From assembly GCA_034408875.1 (NCBI GenBank), contig JAWXCJ010000338.1, positions 1-5,975 of the forward strand: a stretch of 5,975 bases of DNA, read 5' to 3'. Positions 1-5,975 of this stretch are shown here, one piece after another. How positions within the stretch are numbered: position 1 is the first letter of the stretch; each line of letters begins with the position of its first letter. This DNA is from JANNHK01 sp034408875 (lineage in GTDB: Bacteria > Actinomycetota > Acidimicrobiia > IMCC26256 > PALSA-610). The translations under genes and the position numbers were made by a program. The notes below the pieces were generated by a model. The model did no database searches and was not told the DNA's origin. It worked only from the letters and a program-made list of their open reading frames with translations.

Positions 1-1
1 G

Positions 2-17
2 CTAGAGGGACCTCTAG
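2..17 (-). terminator. Possible terminator hairpin after the permease gene
   Basis: A perfect inverted repeat, CTAGAG-GGAC-CTCTAG, lies 21 bases past the permease stop codon in the direction of minus-strand transcription. It can form a 6-bp stem with a 4-base loop, or a 7-bp stem with a 2-base loop. The position suits the end of the three-gene operon. The stem is short and only half G/C. Any T-tract would lie beyond the left edge, so an intrinsic terminator cannot be confirmed. It could equally be a chance palindrome or a protein-binding site. Confidence 0.3.
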
Positions 18-38
18 TGGCCTCCAACGACGCACGGG

Positions 39-2612
39 TTATTCGGTGGAGATGGCTTTGAGGACGTCGAGCTTTGCTGCTCGCCGGGCCGGGAACACGG
101 CGGCGAGGACGCCGGCGATGCCCGCGACGATGACGATGATCACCAACTGGCCGGGCGCGGGGTCGAAGGACGAGAACCCGTCCTCCTCCAGGGCAAGTAC
201 GACGGACCAGCCGAAGAAGAACCCGATGACGAGTCCGAGCAGGGTTCCCAGCACCGCGATGATCACGGCTTCCCAGCGCACCATCGACTTCAACTGCCGC
301 CTCGTCGTTCCGACTGCCCGCAGCAGGCCCAGCTCACGCGTGCGCTCGTAGATCGAGAGTGCGAGCGTGTTGGCGATTCCGATGACCGCGATGATCACCG
401 CCAGGAACAGGAGCGCGTACACCAGGTTCACGAACGCGGCGATCGTGGCCTCCTGGCTCTCCCTGAACTCGGCGTTGTTCTGGAGCTTGGCGGTCGGGTA
501 GGGCTCGAGCACCCGTTCGATCGCGGCGGCACCCTCCTCGGTCGTCACTCCGGGGGCCAGGCGCGCGAGAACGAAGAAATCGACCCGTTGCTCGGGCAGG
601 TAGTGCGCGTCGAACGACTCGATCGAGATCAAGAGTTTGCCGGTGAGGCCGAGATCGTTGCCCTGGTACAGGGCTCGTACTTGGACCGACGTCAGACCGG
701 TCGCCGGGAAGACGACATCGAGGGTGTCGCCGATCAGAAGGTCGTGGTCGTCCGCGTAGCTGGTGCTCAGGGCGATGCCGTCGACGTCGAGGCTCCCGAG
801 CGTTCCCCGGCTGACGCCCAGGTCGAAGAGTTCGTCTTCGGTCTCGGTGTTCAGCGCCGTCATGAACTCGCCCCGCCCGTCGACCGCGGCCCCCGCGAAG
901 CGCAACGGCGACACGGCGCCGAGCTCGGGAAGTGCCGCCATCTCGTCGCCGATCGCGGGGCTGAGCGGGACGCCAAAGCCGGAGCCGCCGGTGACGATGA
1001 AGTCGGTCCGGAGCTGGGCGTCGAGCGTGTCGGCCACCGACGCCTTCGTCGACGCGGCGAGAATCGTGATGAACCCGACGAGTGAGACGCCGACCATCAA
1101 CGCCGTCGCAGTCGCCGACGTGCGGCGCGGGTTCCGGAGCGCGTTCTCGCGCGCGAGATCGCCCACGATGCCCCTGACGCGCGGCAACGGCCACCCGACG
1201 ACCCGACTCACCGGAACCGCGACCACCGGGCCGACCACGATCACGCCGACAATGACCGCGACCGCGCCGACACCGAGGTAGTAGATCGCGTTGCCCGGGC
1301 TGCCGAAGAGTGCGAAGAGCATTAATGCGGCCCCGCCGACGGTAACGAAGACACCGATGGCGATCCGGTAGCCGAAGCCGTGACGGTGCTCGATGGCGAC
1401 GTCGCGCATCGCGGCGACCGGCGGGACACGCGACGCCCGCCGGGCCGGGATCATCGCCGACACGACCGTGACGATGAGGCCGGCGGCGAAGGAGAGGACG
1501 AAGGCGATCGGAGGGACGACGATGTCGCCAGCCGGAATGTCGAGCCCAAACGCGTCGAGCGCAACCTTGAGCCCGGCCGCGAGCGCGATGCCTGCGACGA
1601 ACCCGACGAGCGATGCGAACACGCCGACCGCGATCGATTCGAGCAGAATCGACGTCGTCACTTGTCGAGTACTCGCACCGATCGCGCGCAACAGTGCCAT
1701 CTCGCGCGTGCGTTGCGCGACGATGATCGAGAACGTGTTGTAGATAATGAAGCACGAGACGAAGAGTGCGACCAACGCGAACACGAGCAACACGCGGTTG
1801 AAGATGTCGAGGAAGCCCGCAACTTCGTTCTGGTTCTCCTCGGTCAGCTCCTTGCCCGTGAGCACTTCGACGTTCGTGTCGGCGATGGCGCCGGCGATGT
1901 TGTCGCGGACCTGCTCCTGCGTCACACCTGAATCGGCCACGACGCCGATGTTGCTGTAGTCGGCCGCAGCCATCCCGTTGATGCGCTGCGACTCCGGAAG
2001 CGTGAACTGAATCACCGACGCGCCCAGTTGGCTGTCCTGCGTACCGAACTTCGCGATACCGACGACCGTGTACTGCTTCGTCGGCAAGAGACTCAGCACG
2101 TCGACGCGATCGCCAACGGCGATGCCACCCTCTTTGGCCGTTCCCTTGTCGATCACAATCTCGTCGTCGACCCCGGGCGGCTCGCTCCCCGGCACGAGCT
2201 GGAACGGGTTGAGGTCCTCGTTGTCGACCCACGACTGCCCGAACGTCGGCGGGCCGACGCCACCGCCGATCGGGTCGCCCGCGCCGTCGACGACCTGCGC
2301 GTAGGGGATCGCGACGAACGGTTCGGCGACCGCGACACCGTCGACGCCGCGCACGACGTCGAGCGCCGACGCGTCGACCGGCAGCCGCGGCGCCGACCCC
2401 GGTCCGAACTGGGCGTCGACGGGTTCGATGCCCCGCACCTGGGCGTCGGTTCCCTCGTAGATGCCGGCGAACAGGTCGTCGAAGGTCGCGTTGATCGTCG
2501 CGGTGAGCACGAGCGTGCCCGCCATGAACGACACGCCGAGGACGACCGAAACGGCCGTCAGCGCGAACCGGAGCTTGTGCGAGAGCAGGCCCTTCCAGGT
2601 GACCTTCCACAT
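39..2612 (-). CDS. ABC transporter permease, FtsX/MacB type, two core domains (857 aa)
   Basis: Membrane subunit of a MacB/LolCDE-superfamily ABC system, acting in the cytoplasmic membrane with the ATPase encoded 11 bases upstream. About ten membrane segments can be read by eye: near residues 17-39, 273-298, 324-349, 367-390, 415-436, 443-468, 502-521, 727-752, 781-805 and 822-840. Two large hydrophilic, extracytoplasmic (MacB_PCD-like) domains lie at about 40-270 and 522-725. The two halves are homologous. Each carries the FtsX-type cytoplasmic motif (RTREMALLRAIGAS at 301-314, ERTRELGLLRAVGTT at 756-770) and a PARRA motif after its last core helix (389-393, 841-845). An extra helix pair (415-468) joins the halves. 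This doubled layout means one polypeptide may supply both permease halves. ATG start, preceded by GAGG at 9 bases; TAA stop. The family is known for mechanotransmission, lipoprotein or lipid release and peptide or drug efflux; the substrate here cannot be told from sequence. Confidence 0.93.
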   Translation of the reverse strand: MWKVTWKGLLSHKLRFALTAVSVVLGVSFMAGTLVLTATINATFDDLFAGIYEGTDAQVRGIEPVDAQFGPGSAPRLPVDASALDVVRGVDGVAVAEPFVAIPYAQVVDGAGDPIGGGVGPPTFGQSWVDNEDLNPFQLVPGSEPPGVDDEIVIDKGTAKEGGIAVGDRVDVLSLLPTKQYTVVGIAKFGTQDSQLGASVIQFTLPESQRINGMAAADYSNIGVVADSGVTQEQVRDNIAGAIADTNVEVLTGKELTEENQNEVAGFLDIFNRVLLVFALVALFVSCFIIYNTFSIIVAQRTREMALLRAIGASTRQVTTSILLESIAVGVFASLVGFVAGIALAAGLKVALDAFGLDIPAGDIVVPPIAFVLSFAAGLIVTVVSAMIPARRASRVPPVAAMRDVAIEHRHGFGYRIAIGVFVTVGGAALMLFALFGSPGNAIYYLGVGAVAVIVGVIVVGPVVAVPVSRVVGWPLPRVRGIVGDLARENALRNPRRTSATATALMVGVSLVGFITILAASTKASVADTLDAQLRTDFIVTGGSGFGVPLSPAIGDEMAALPELGAVSPLRFAGAAVDGRGEFMTALNTETEDELFDLGVSRGTLGSLDVDGIALSTSYADDHDLLIGDTLDVVFPATGLTSVQVRALYQGNDLGLTGKLLISIESFDAHYLPEQRVDFFVLARLAPGVTTEEGAAAIERVLEPYPTAKLQNNAEFRESQEATIAAFVNLVYALLFLAVIIAVIGIANTLALSIYERTRELGLLRAVGTTRRQLKSMVRWEAVIIAVLGTLLGLVIGFFFGWSVVLALEEDGFSSFDPAPGQLVIIVIVAGIAGVLAAVFPARRAAKLDVLKAISTE

Positions 2613-2621
2613 GGCGCCGCG

Positions 2622-2625
2622 CCTC
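2622..2625 (-). promoter_or_regulatory. Ribosome binding site of the permease, overlapping the ATPase stop
   Basis: On the minus strand the junction reads TGA-GGCGCGGCGCC-ATG. The GAGG core overlaps the ATPase stop codon TGA and sits 9 bases before the permease ATG. This spacing supports the ATG at 2612 and suggests that ribosomes finishing the ATPase can reinitiate on the permease, which would keep the two subunits in proportion. Confidence 0.6.
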
Positions 2626-3373
2626 AGTCGCCGAGTCGGCGGATCACCGCGAGCACGGTGTCCGGGGTGGGGTCACGTATCTCGTCGACGATCTTGCCGT
2701 CGGCGAGGAACACGACCCGATCCGCGTACGACGCGGCGATCGGGTCGTGGGTGACCATCACGATCGTCTGCTGGAACTCGTCGACGGCCTGGCGCATGAA
2801 CGTGAGAATCTCGGCGCTCGCCTTCGAGTCGAGGTTGCCGGTGGGTTCGTCGGCGAAGATGACGTCGGGCCGGCTCGCGAGCGCGCGTGCGACGGCCACG
2901 CGCTGCTGTTGCCCGCCCGAGAGTTCGGACGGCCGGTGTTGCAGCCGATCCGCGAGGTGCACGGTCTCGATCACGCGATCGACCCACTCGTCGTCGGGGT
3001 CACGCCCGGCGAGCGACATCGGCAACCTGATGTTCTCGATCGCGGTGAGCGTGGGAATCAGGTTGAACGACTGGAACACGAACCCGATGTGGTCGCGGCG
3101 AACCCGCGTGAGTTGTTTCTCGTTGAGCGTGTTCAGGTTGATGTCGCCGATCCACACGTCGCCGGTGGTGAGGCGATCGAGCCCGGCGATGCAGTGCAAC
3201 AACGTCGACTTGCCCGAACCCGACGGGCCCATGATGGCGTGGTACTGCCCGCGGTCGAAGTCGACACTCACCCCGTCGAGCGCGCGTACCTCGGTATCGC
3301 CTTTCCCGTAAAGTTTCGATGCGAGTACGGCACGGGCGGCGGTAGTCGTGATGGAGGGAACGGTTGCGGTCAC
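2624..3373 (-). CDS. ABC transporter ATP-binding protein, MacB/LolD type (249 aa)
   Basis: Cytoplasmic nucleotide-binding subunit that powers the permease encoded next to it. All canonical ABC motifs are present in order: Walker A GPSGSGKST (49-57), Q-loop glutamine 101, signature LSGGQQQR (151-158), Walker B VIFADEP with catalytic Glu176 (171-177), D-loop NLDS (180-183) and switch His209. The LSGGQQQR signature and the GNLDS after Walker B are typical of the MacB/LolD/FtsE group, and the length is usual for that group. A GTG start at 3373 is the only plausible one, since no other start codon lies before the nucleotide-binding core. That start comes 9 bases after the lgt stop. A G-run directly precedes it but is too close to be an ideal ribosome binding site, so reinitiation from lgt is likely. 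It probably works as a dimer. The substrate is unknown, and the first roughly 14 residues look like a disordered extension. Confidence 0.95.
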   Translation of the reverse strand: MTATVPSITTTAARAVLASKLYGKGDTEVRALDGVSVDFDRGQYHAIMGPSGSGKSTLLHCIAGLDRLTTGDVWIGDINLNTLNEKQLTRVRRDHIGFVFQSFNLIPTLTAIENIRLPMSLAGRDPDDEWVDRVIETVHLADRLQHRPSELSGGQQQRVAVARALASRPDVIFADEPTGNLDSKASAEILTFMRQAVDEFQQTIVMVTHDPIAASYADRVVFLADGKIVDEIRDPTPDTVLAVIRRLGD

Positions 3374-3382
3374 GCCCCCACG

Positions 3383-4207
3383 CTATTGGGAACTGGCCTC
3401 CGTCGGCGCCGCGGAGTCGGCGATGCGCCCTCGGCGCCCGAGGACGACAAACCACACCGCTCCGCCGACGCACAGCCCGACAGAAAGCAGCAGGTTGAAA
3501 CGCACACCGAACAGCTCGCTCGCGGGATCGGCACGCAATGCCTCGAACCAGATGCGCCCGAACGTGTACATGGCGACGTAGAGCGCGAACGTCTGTCCGC
3601 GGCGTAGTCGATAGCGGCGCTCGGCCCACACGATCACACCCGCGATAGCCACGCACCACAATGACTCGTAGAGAAACGTCGGGTGAAACGTTTCGTTCGC
3701 GATGTAGCGCGTCGGGCGGTGCTCGACGTCGATCTCGAGTCCCCACGGCAAATCGGTCGGCCGCCCGAACAGCTCCTGGTTGAACCAGTTGCCGAAGCGC
3801 CCGATGGCCTGCGCGAGCGCGAGGCCCGGAACGATGGCGTCCATCAGTGACAGCGCGTCGAGTTGCTTGTTACGAGCCAGAATCACCACGGCGATGAAGC
3901 CGCCGGCGACCGCGCCCCAGATCGACAGGCCACCTTCCCAGATTTTCAACGCGCCGACGATGCCGCCGTCGTCCCAGTCGTAGCCGGTGAACAGGTGGTA
4001 CACGCGAGCGCCCAACACCCCGCCGATGACGACGGGGAAGGCGATCTCGGTGATCTCCTTCGGGTCGTGGCCCCAACCGGCCCAGCGCCGCTGGGCGACG
4101 TACGCGGCGACCAGCACCCCCAGCGCCAGCATCAAGCCGTACGCGTGGAGTTCGACCGGGCCGAGGTCGATGAGGCCCTGCGAAGGGCTCGGGATACTCA
4201 GGAGCAC
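3383..4207 (-). CDS. lgt: Prolipoprotein diacylglyceryl transferase Lgt (274 aa)
   Basis: Integral membrane enzyme that moves diacylglycerol from phosphatidylglycerol to the lipobox cysteine of prolipoproteins, the first step of bacterial lipoprotein maturation. The Lgt signature is clear: GRFGNWFNQE (136-145), with Arg137, Asn140 and Glu145. Other family landmarks are HAYGLML near the N-terminus (Tyr23, probable counterpart of E. coli Tyr26), IWEGGLSIWGA (89-99), HPTFLYES (175-182) and FGRIWFEALR (216-225; Arg225 is the probable counterpart of E. coli Arg239). The membrane segments typical of the family are present, at about 19-38, 56-72, 94-111, 178-195, 206-222 and 237-256. The position of E. 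coli His103 is Trp97 here, as I recall being usual in actinobacterial Lgt. The GTG start at 4207 gives the expected N-terminus (MLLSIPSPSQG). It has no good ribosome binding site but a -10-like element 7 bases upstream. First gene of the operon; the ATPase follows after 9 bases. Confidence 0.96.
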   Translation of the reverse strand: MLLSIPSPSQGLIDLGPVELHAYGLMLALGVLVAAYVAQRRWAGWGHDPKEITEIAFPVVIGGVLGARVYHLFTGYDWDDGGIVGALKIWEGGLSIWGAVAGGFIAVVILARNKQLDALSLMDAIVPGLALAQAIGRFGNWFNQELFGRPTDLPWGLEIDVEHRPTRYIANETFHPTFLYESLWCVAIAGVIVWAERRYRLRRGQTFALYVAMYTFGRIWFEALRADPASELFGVRFNLLLSVGLCVGGAVWFVVLGRRGRIADSAAPTEASSQ

Positions 4208-4214
4208 GGGCAGC

Positions 4215-4220
4215 AGACTA
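4215..4220 (-). promoter_or_regulatory. Candidate -10 element for a leaderless lgt transcript
   Basis: The minus strand reads TAGTCT, which fits the actinobacterial TANNNT -10 pattern, followed by 7 bases (GCTGCCC) and the lgt GTG. With normal spacing, transcription would begin at or next to the G of the GTG, giving a leaderless mRNA. That would also explain the missing ribosome binding site. Leaderless genes are common in Actinobacteria. No -35 match is evident, and the pattern is short enough to occur by chance. Confidence 0.4.
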
Positions 4221-4263
4221 AATGGTCACAGTTCGGAATCGGGACGCACGGCCCAGGGCGCTC

Positions 4264-4273
4264 CCATATATGG
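4264..4273. promoter_or_regulatory. Palindrome CCATATATGG, possible operator or core promoter
   Basis: This perfect 10-base palindrome with a pure A/T core stands out in GC-rich surroundings between two divergent genes, 45 bases before the regulator's ATG. Its right half overlaps TATGGT (4269-4274), which fits TANNNT as a weak -10 for the regulator and would place a start near 4281. It may be a binding site for a dimeric regulator or simply the melting region of a promoter. Neither role is proven. Confidence 0.3.
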
Positions 4274-4304
4274 TCGTAGGCCACGGCCGCCGTCGTGAAC
4301 GTGT

Positions 4305-4312
4305 GGGGAAAG
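4305..4312 (+). promoter_or_regulatory. Weak purine-rich ribosome binding site for the regulator
   Basis: GGGGAAAG precedes the ATG at 4318, with 9 bases between the G-run and the ATG. It is an imperfect Shine-Dalgarno match, but it favours 4318 over the in-frame upstream starts at 4270 (ATG), 4303 (GTG) and 4312 (GTG). Confidence 0.35.
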
Positions 4313-4317
4313 TGGAA

Positions 4318-5975
4318 ATGCGGTTCGAGTTTCTGGGACAGGTCGTCGTGCGGGGCACGGCACAGGACTCGACGGTGCGGGGGGAGCAACCCGCACTCGT
4401 CCTCGCGCGCGTCGTCCTGGAACGGCCCGCGCCGCTGTCGCGCGACGAACTGGCCGACCTGCTCTGGCCGTACACCCGCCCCCGCGACTGGGAAGGCCCG
4501 GCTCGCCAGGTCGTATCCCGCGCCCGCGCGGCCATGGTTGCCGCCGGATTCTCGGCCGACGCGCTGCGGTCGAAGGCGGGGCGCACGGAGTTGCGCCTCG
4601 ATGCCGTCGAGGTCGACGTCGAAGACGCGCTGGCGGCGGTCACGCACGCCGAGACTGTACTGAGCGACGGCGACGCGCTCGCCGCCGAGCGCCTCGCGAC
4701 CGAAGCCGTCGAACTGTTTCACAGACCGTTCTTCGCGACATCGGAAGCGACCTGGATCGTGCGGTGGCAGGAGCGGCTCCAAGCCCACTTGCTGCGCGCG
4801 CTGCACACTGCGAGCGGCGCGGCCCTCGCGATCGGTAGTACCGGTCGCGCGATCGCGCTGGCCGACGAAGCGCTGTCGATCGACCAGTTCGACGAGATCG
4901 CGACGCGCGCGCTCATGGCCGCGTACGACGCGACCGGAAGTCGCGCGCAGGCGCTCGCGGCCTACGAACGCTGCCGGCGCATGCTCGACGACGAACTCGG
5001 CGTGCGGCCGTCGGAGGAAACCGAGGCCGCGTACGTCGCGCTGCTGGGTGAGGCGCCGCGCGAATCGGTCGCCGCGCCGCACGCGAGCGCGCCGCCGATC
5101 CCGACCCGGGTCTTGCCGTTCGTCGGCCGCCATTCCGAACGTGAACGCATCGATCGGGCGTGGAGCGAGTCAGTTGCGGGCGACGCGCGCGCCGTCGTCA
5201 TCGCCGGTGAGGCGGGCATCGGCAAGACGCGGCTCGCGACCTACGCCGCCGATCTCGCGGCCGACAGCGGCGCACTCGTGCTCTGGGGTTCGTGCGTGGC
5301 CGATGTCGGCCTGCCGTACCAACCGTTCACCGACGTACTCACCCAGCTCGTCACCGCCCGGCCCGCGGTGCTCGACGCGATCGGTCCGCTCGCGGCCGAC
5401 CTCGTCGCGCTGGTTCCCGAACTGGGCACCGGAGACGCTCGGCCGCAACCGGACGAGCAGGCGCGCACACGACTGTTCCGCGCCGTCGACGCGGCGTTCG
5501 CGGCTGTACACGAACCGTTCCTCGTCGTGCTCGACGACCTGCAGTGGGCGGGCGACGACGCACTGACACTGCTGCGCCACACCGCGGTCTCCTTCCCCGG
5601 GCACCCCCGAACGCTCGTCGTCACTGCGCGCGAAGGCGGTTCGGCGACGACAGCGGCCCTCGCCGACCTTCAACGCCGGCTTCCGACAACCGAGCTGGTG
5701 TTGCGGGGTCTGACCGTCGCCGACCTTGGAGAGCTTCTCGAAAGCAGCGGACTCCTCCTCGGCGACGAGACGCGCATAGTCGCGTCGCAGCTCGCGGCGC
5801 GCACGACGGGAAATCCGTTCTTCGTCACCCAGCTCGTGCTCGACGCGGGCGCCATGGGAGCACCGTTCGACCCGACCGCGATTCCAGAAGCGGTCGCGCT
5901 GTTCGTCGAACGGCGGCTCGACGCGCTCCCGCGCGAGGCGACCGCGGCGATTGCGCTTGCCGCGATCGCCGGCGA
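4318..5975 (+). CDS. BTAD-domain transcriptional regulator with AAA/STAND ATPase, 3' end beyond the window
   Basis: The reading frame is open from the ATG at 4318 to the right edge (552 codons, no stop), so the protein is partial. Residues 1-97 resemble the winged-helix DNA-binding domain of SARP/AfsR-like regulators: it opens MRFEFLGQVVV, contains LSRDELADLLWP, and ends before the EVDVEDAL boundary. Residues 98-245 form a bacterial transcriptional activation (BTAD) domain of TPR-like helices, with the hallmark ELGVRPSEET (226-235). After a short linker comes an AAA_16/STAND-type NTPase: FVGR (268-271), Walker A GEAGIGKT (297-304), Walker B LVVLDDLQW (402-410) and TGNPFF (497-502). Known relatives continue with TPR repeats, sometimes with a LuxR-type domain, and often reach about 900-1,100 residues. 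They act as cytoplasmic ATP-dependent switches that activate transcription. The start at 4318 matches the usual family N-terminus; 4270 would add 16 basic residues. It is divergent from lgt. Its target genes and signal are unknown. Confidence 0.88.
   Translation, partial: MRFEFLGQVVVRGTAQDSTVRGEQPALVLARVVLERPAPLSRDELADLLWPYTRPRDWEGPARQVVSRARAAMVAAGFSADALRSKAGRTELRLDAVEVDVEDALAAVTHAETVLSDGDALAAERLATEAVELFHRPFFATSEATWIVRWQERLQAHLLRALHTASGAALAIGSTGRAIALADEALSIDQFDEIATRALMAAYDATGSRAQALAAYERCRRMLDDELGVRPSEETEAAYVALLGEAPRESVAAPHASAPPIPTRVLPFVGRHSERERIDRAWSESVAGDARAVVIAGEAGIGKTRLATYAADLAADSGALVLWGSCVADVGLPYQPFTDVLTQLVTARPAVLDAIGPLAADLVALVPELGTGDARPQPDEQARTRLFRAVDAAFAAVHEPFLVVLDDLQWAGDDALTLLRHTAVSFPGHPRTLVVTAREGGSATTAALADLQRRLPTTELVLRGLTVADLGELLESSGLLLGDETRIVASQLAARTTGNPFFVTQLVLDAGAMGAPFDPTAIPEAVALFVERRLDALPREATAAIALAAIAG

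Larger units (their letters stand above)
4208..4317. other. Divergent intergenic region between lgt and the regulator
   Basis: This 110-base stretch is the only sizeable non-coding DNA in the window. It must hold the start signals for both directions. It contains a -10-like element next to the lgt start, a perfect AT-cored palindrome near the middle, and a purine-rich stretch before the regulator start. I see no convincing -35 element in either direction and no RNA gene. Confidence 0.7.

Noticed and set aside
334..2610. A 758-codon open frame on the minus strand inside the permease gene
   Set aside because: It is a shifted frame of the permease with an arginine-rich, low-complexity product and no domain motifs. 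Long shadow frames are expected in GC-rich DNA.
2028..3311. A 427-codon plus-strand open frame opposite the permease and ATPase
   Set aside because: It is antisense to two clearly recognisable genes, and its product is rich in Arg, Asp and Ser with no family features.
4264..4273. CCATATATGG as a CArG box
   Set aside because: It matches the eukaryotic CC(A/T)6GG pattern, but the context is plainly bacterial, so the resemblance is coincidental.
4273..4296. GTCGT direct repeat (4273-4277 and 4292-4296) as a SARP/AfsR-type binding site
   Set aside because: The repeat is only five bases, the flanks differ, and the 19-base spacing does not match a whole number of helical turns well. It is too weak to call.
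4270..4317. In-frame upstream starts (ATG 4270, GTG 4303, GTG 4312) for the regulator
   Set aside because: The family normally begins with an MRFxxLG-type N-terminus, which fits 4318. The longer versions add only a basic stretch, and the ATG at 4270 lies inside the palindrome and probable promoter.
4198..5133. A 311-codon minus-strand open frame across the intergenic region and the regulator
   Set aside because: It lies opposite well-supported winged-helix and BTAD coding sequence, and its product has no recognisable motifs.
1..5975. Mobile elements, CRISPR arrays, tRNA or rRNA genes
   Set aside because: No transposase or integrase motifs, spaced repeats or cloverleaf-like sequences were seen; nearly all of the window is accounted for by four coding regions.

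Overview
The window is GC-rich and densely coded, with a strong G/C bias at third codon positions, GTG starts and little intergenic DNA. It looks like an actinobacterial chromosome segment. The Lgt has the actinobacterial-style 'SIWGA' motif, and there is a BTAD-type regulator fused to an ATPase, a family typical of Actinobacteria. The style of the permease and Lgt recalls Acidimicrobiia (Ilumatobacter-like), but that finer placement is inferred from memory of these families and was not searched.

Layout: three genes lie head to tail on the minus strand, transcribed from about 4207 down to 39. They are lgt (prolipoprotein diacylglyceryl transferase), a MacB/LolD-type ABC ATPase, and an 857-residue FtsX/MacB-type permease with two core domains. 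The gaps are 9 and 11 bases, so they are almost certainly one operon, and at least the permease looks translationally coupled to the gene before it. A small inverted repeat just past the permease stop, at the left edge, may be the operon's terminator. A 110-base divergent intergenic region (4208-4317) holds a -10-like element placed for a leaderless lgt transcript, and a perfect 10-base palindrome (CCATATATGG). To its right, on the plus strand, begins a large regulator that runs off the right edge: an N-terminal winged-helix DNA-binding domain, a BTAD helical domain and an AAA/STAND-type ATPase domain with intact Walker A and Walker B motifs.

Function: Lgt attaches diacylglycerol to the lipobox cysteine of exported prolipoproteins at the cytoplasmic membrane. 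The ATPase and permease form a MacB/LolCDE-superfamily ABC system, which typically works by mechanotransmission on periplasmic or extracytoplasmic partners or lipophilic cargo. Their shared operon suggests, without proving, a link between lipoprotein lipidation and this transporter. The divergent regulator could control the operon, itself or distant genes; the sequence does not decide. Apart from that arrangement the window holds conventional families, and I see no clear sign of a wholly new system, mobile element, CRISPR array or RNA gene.
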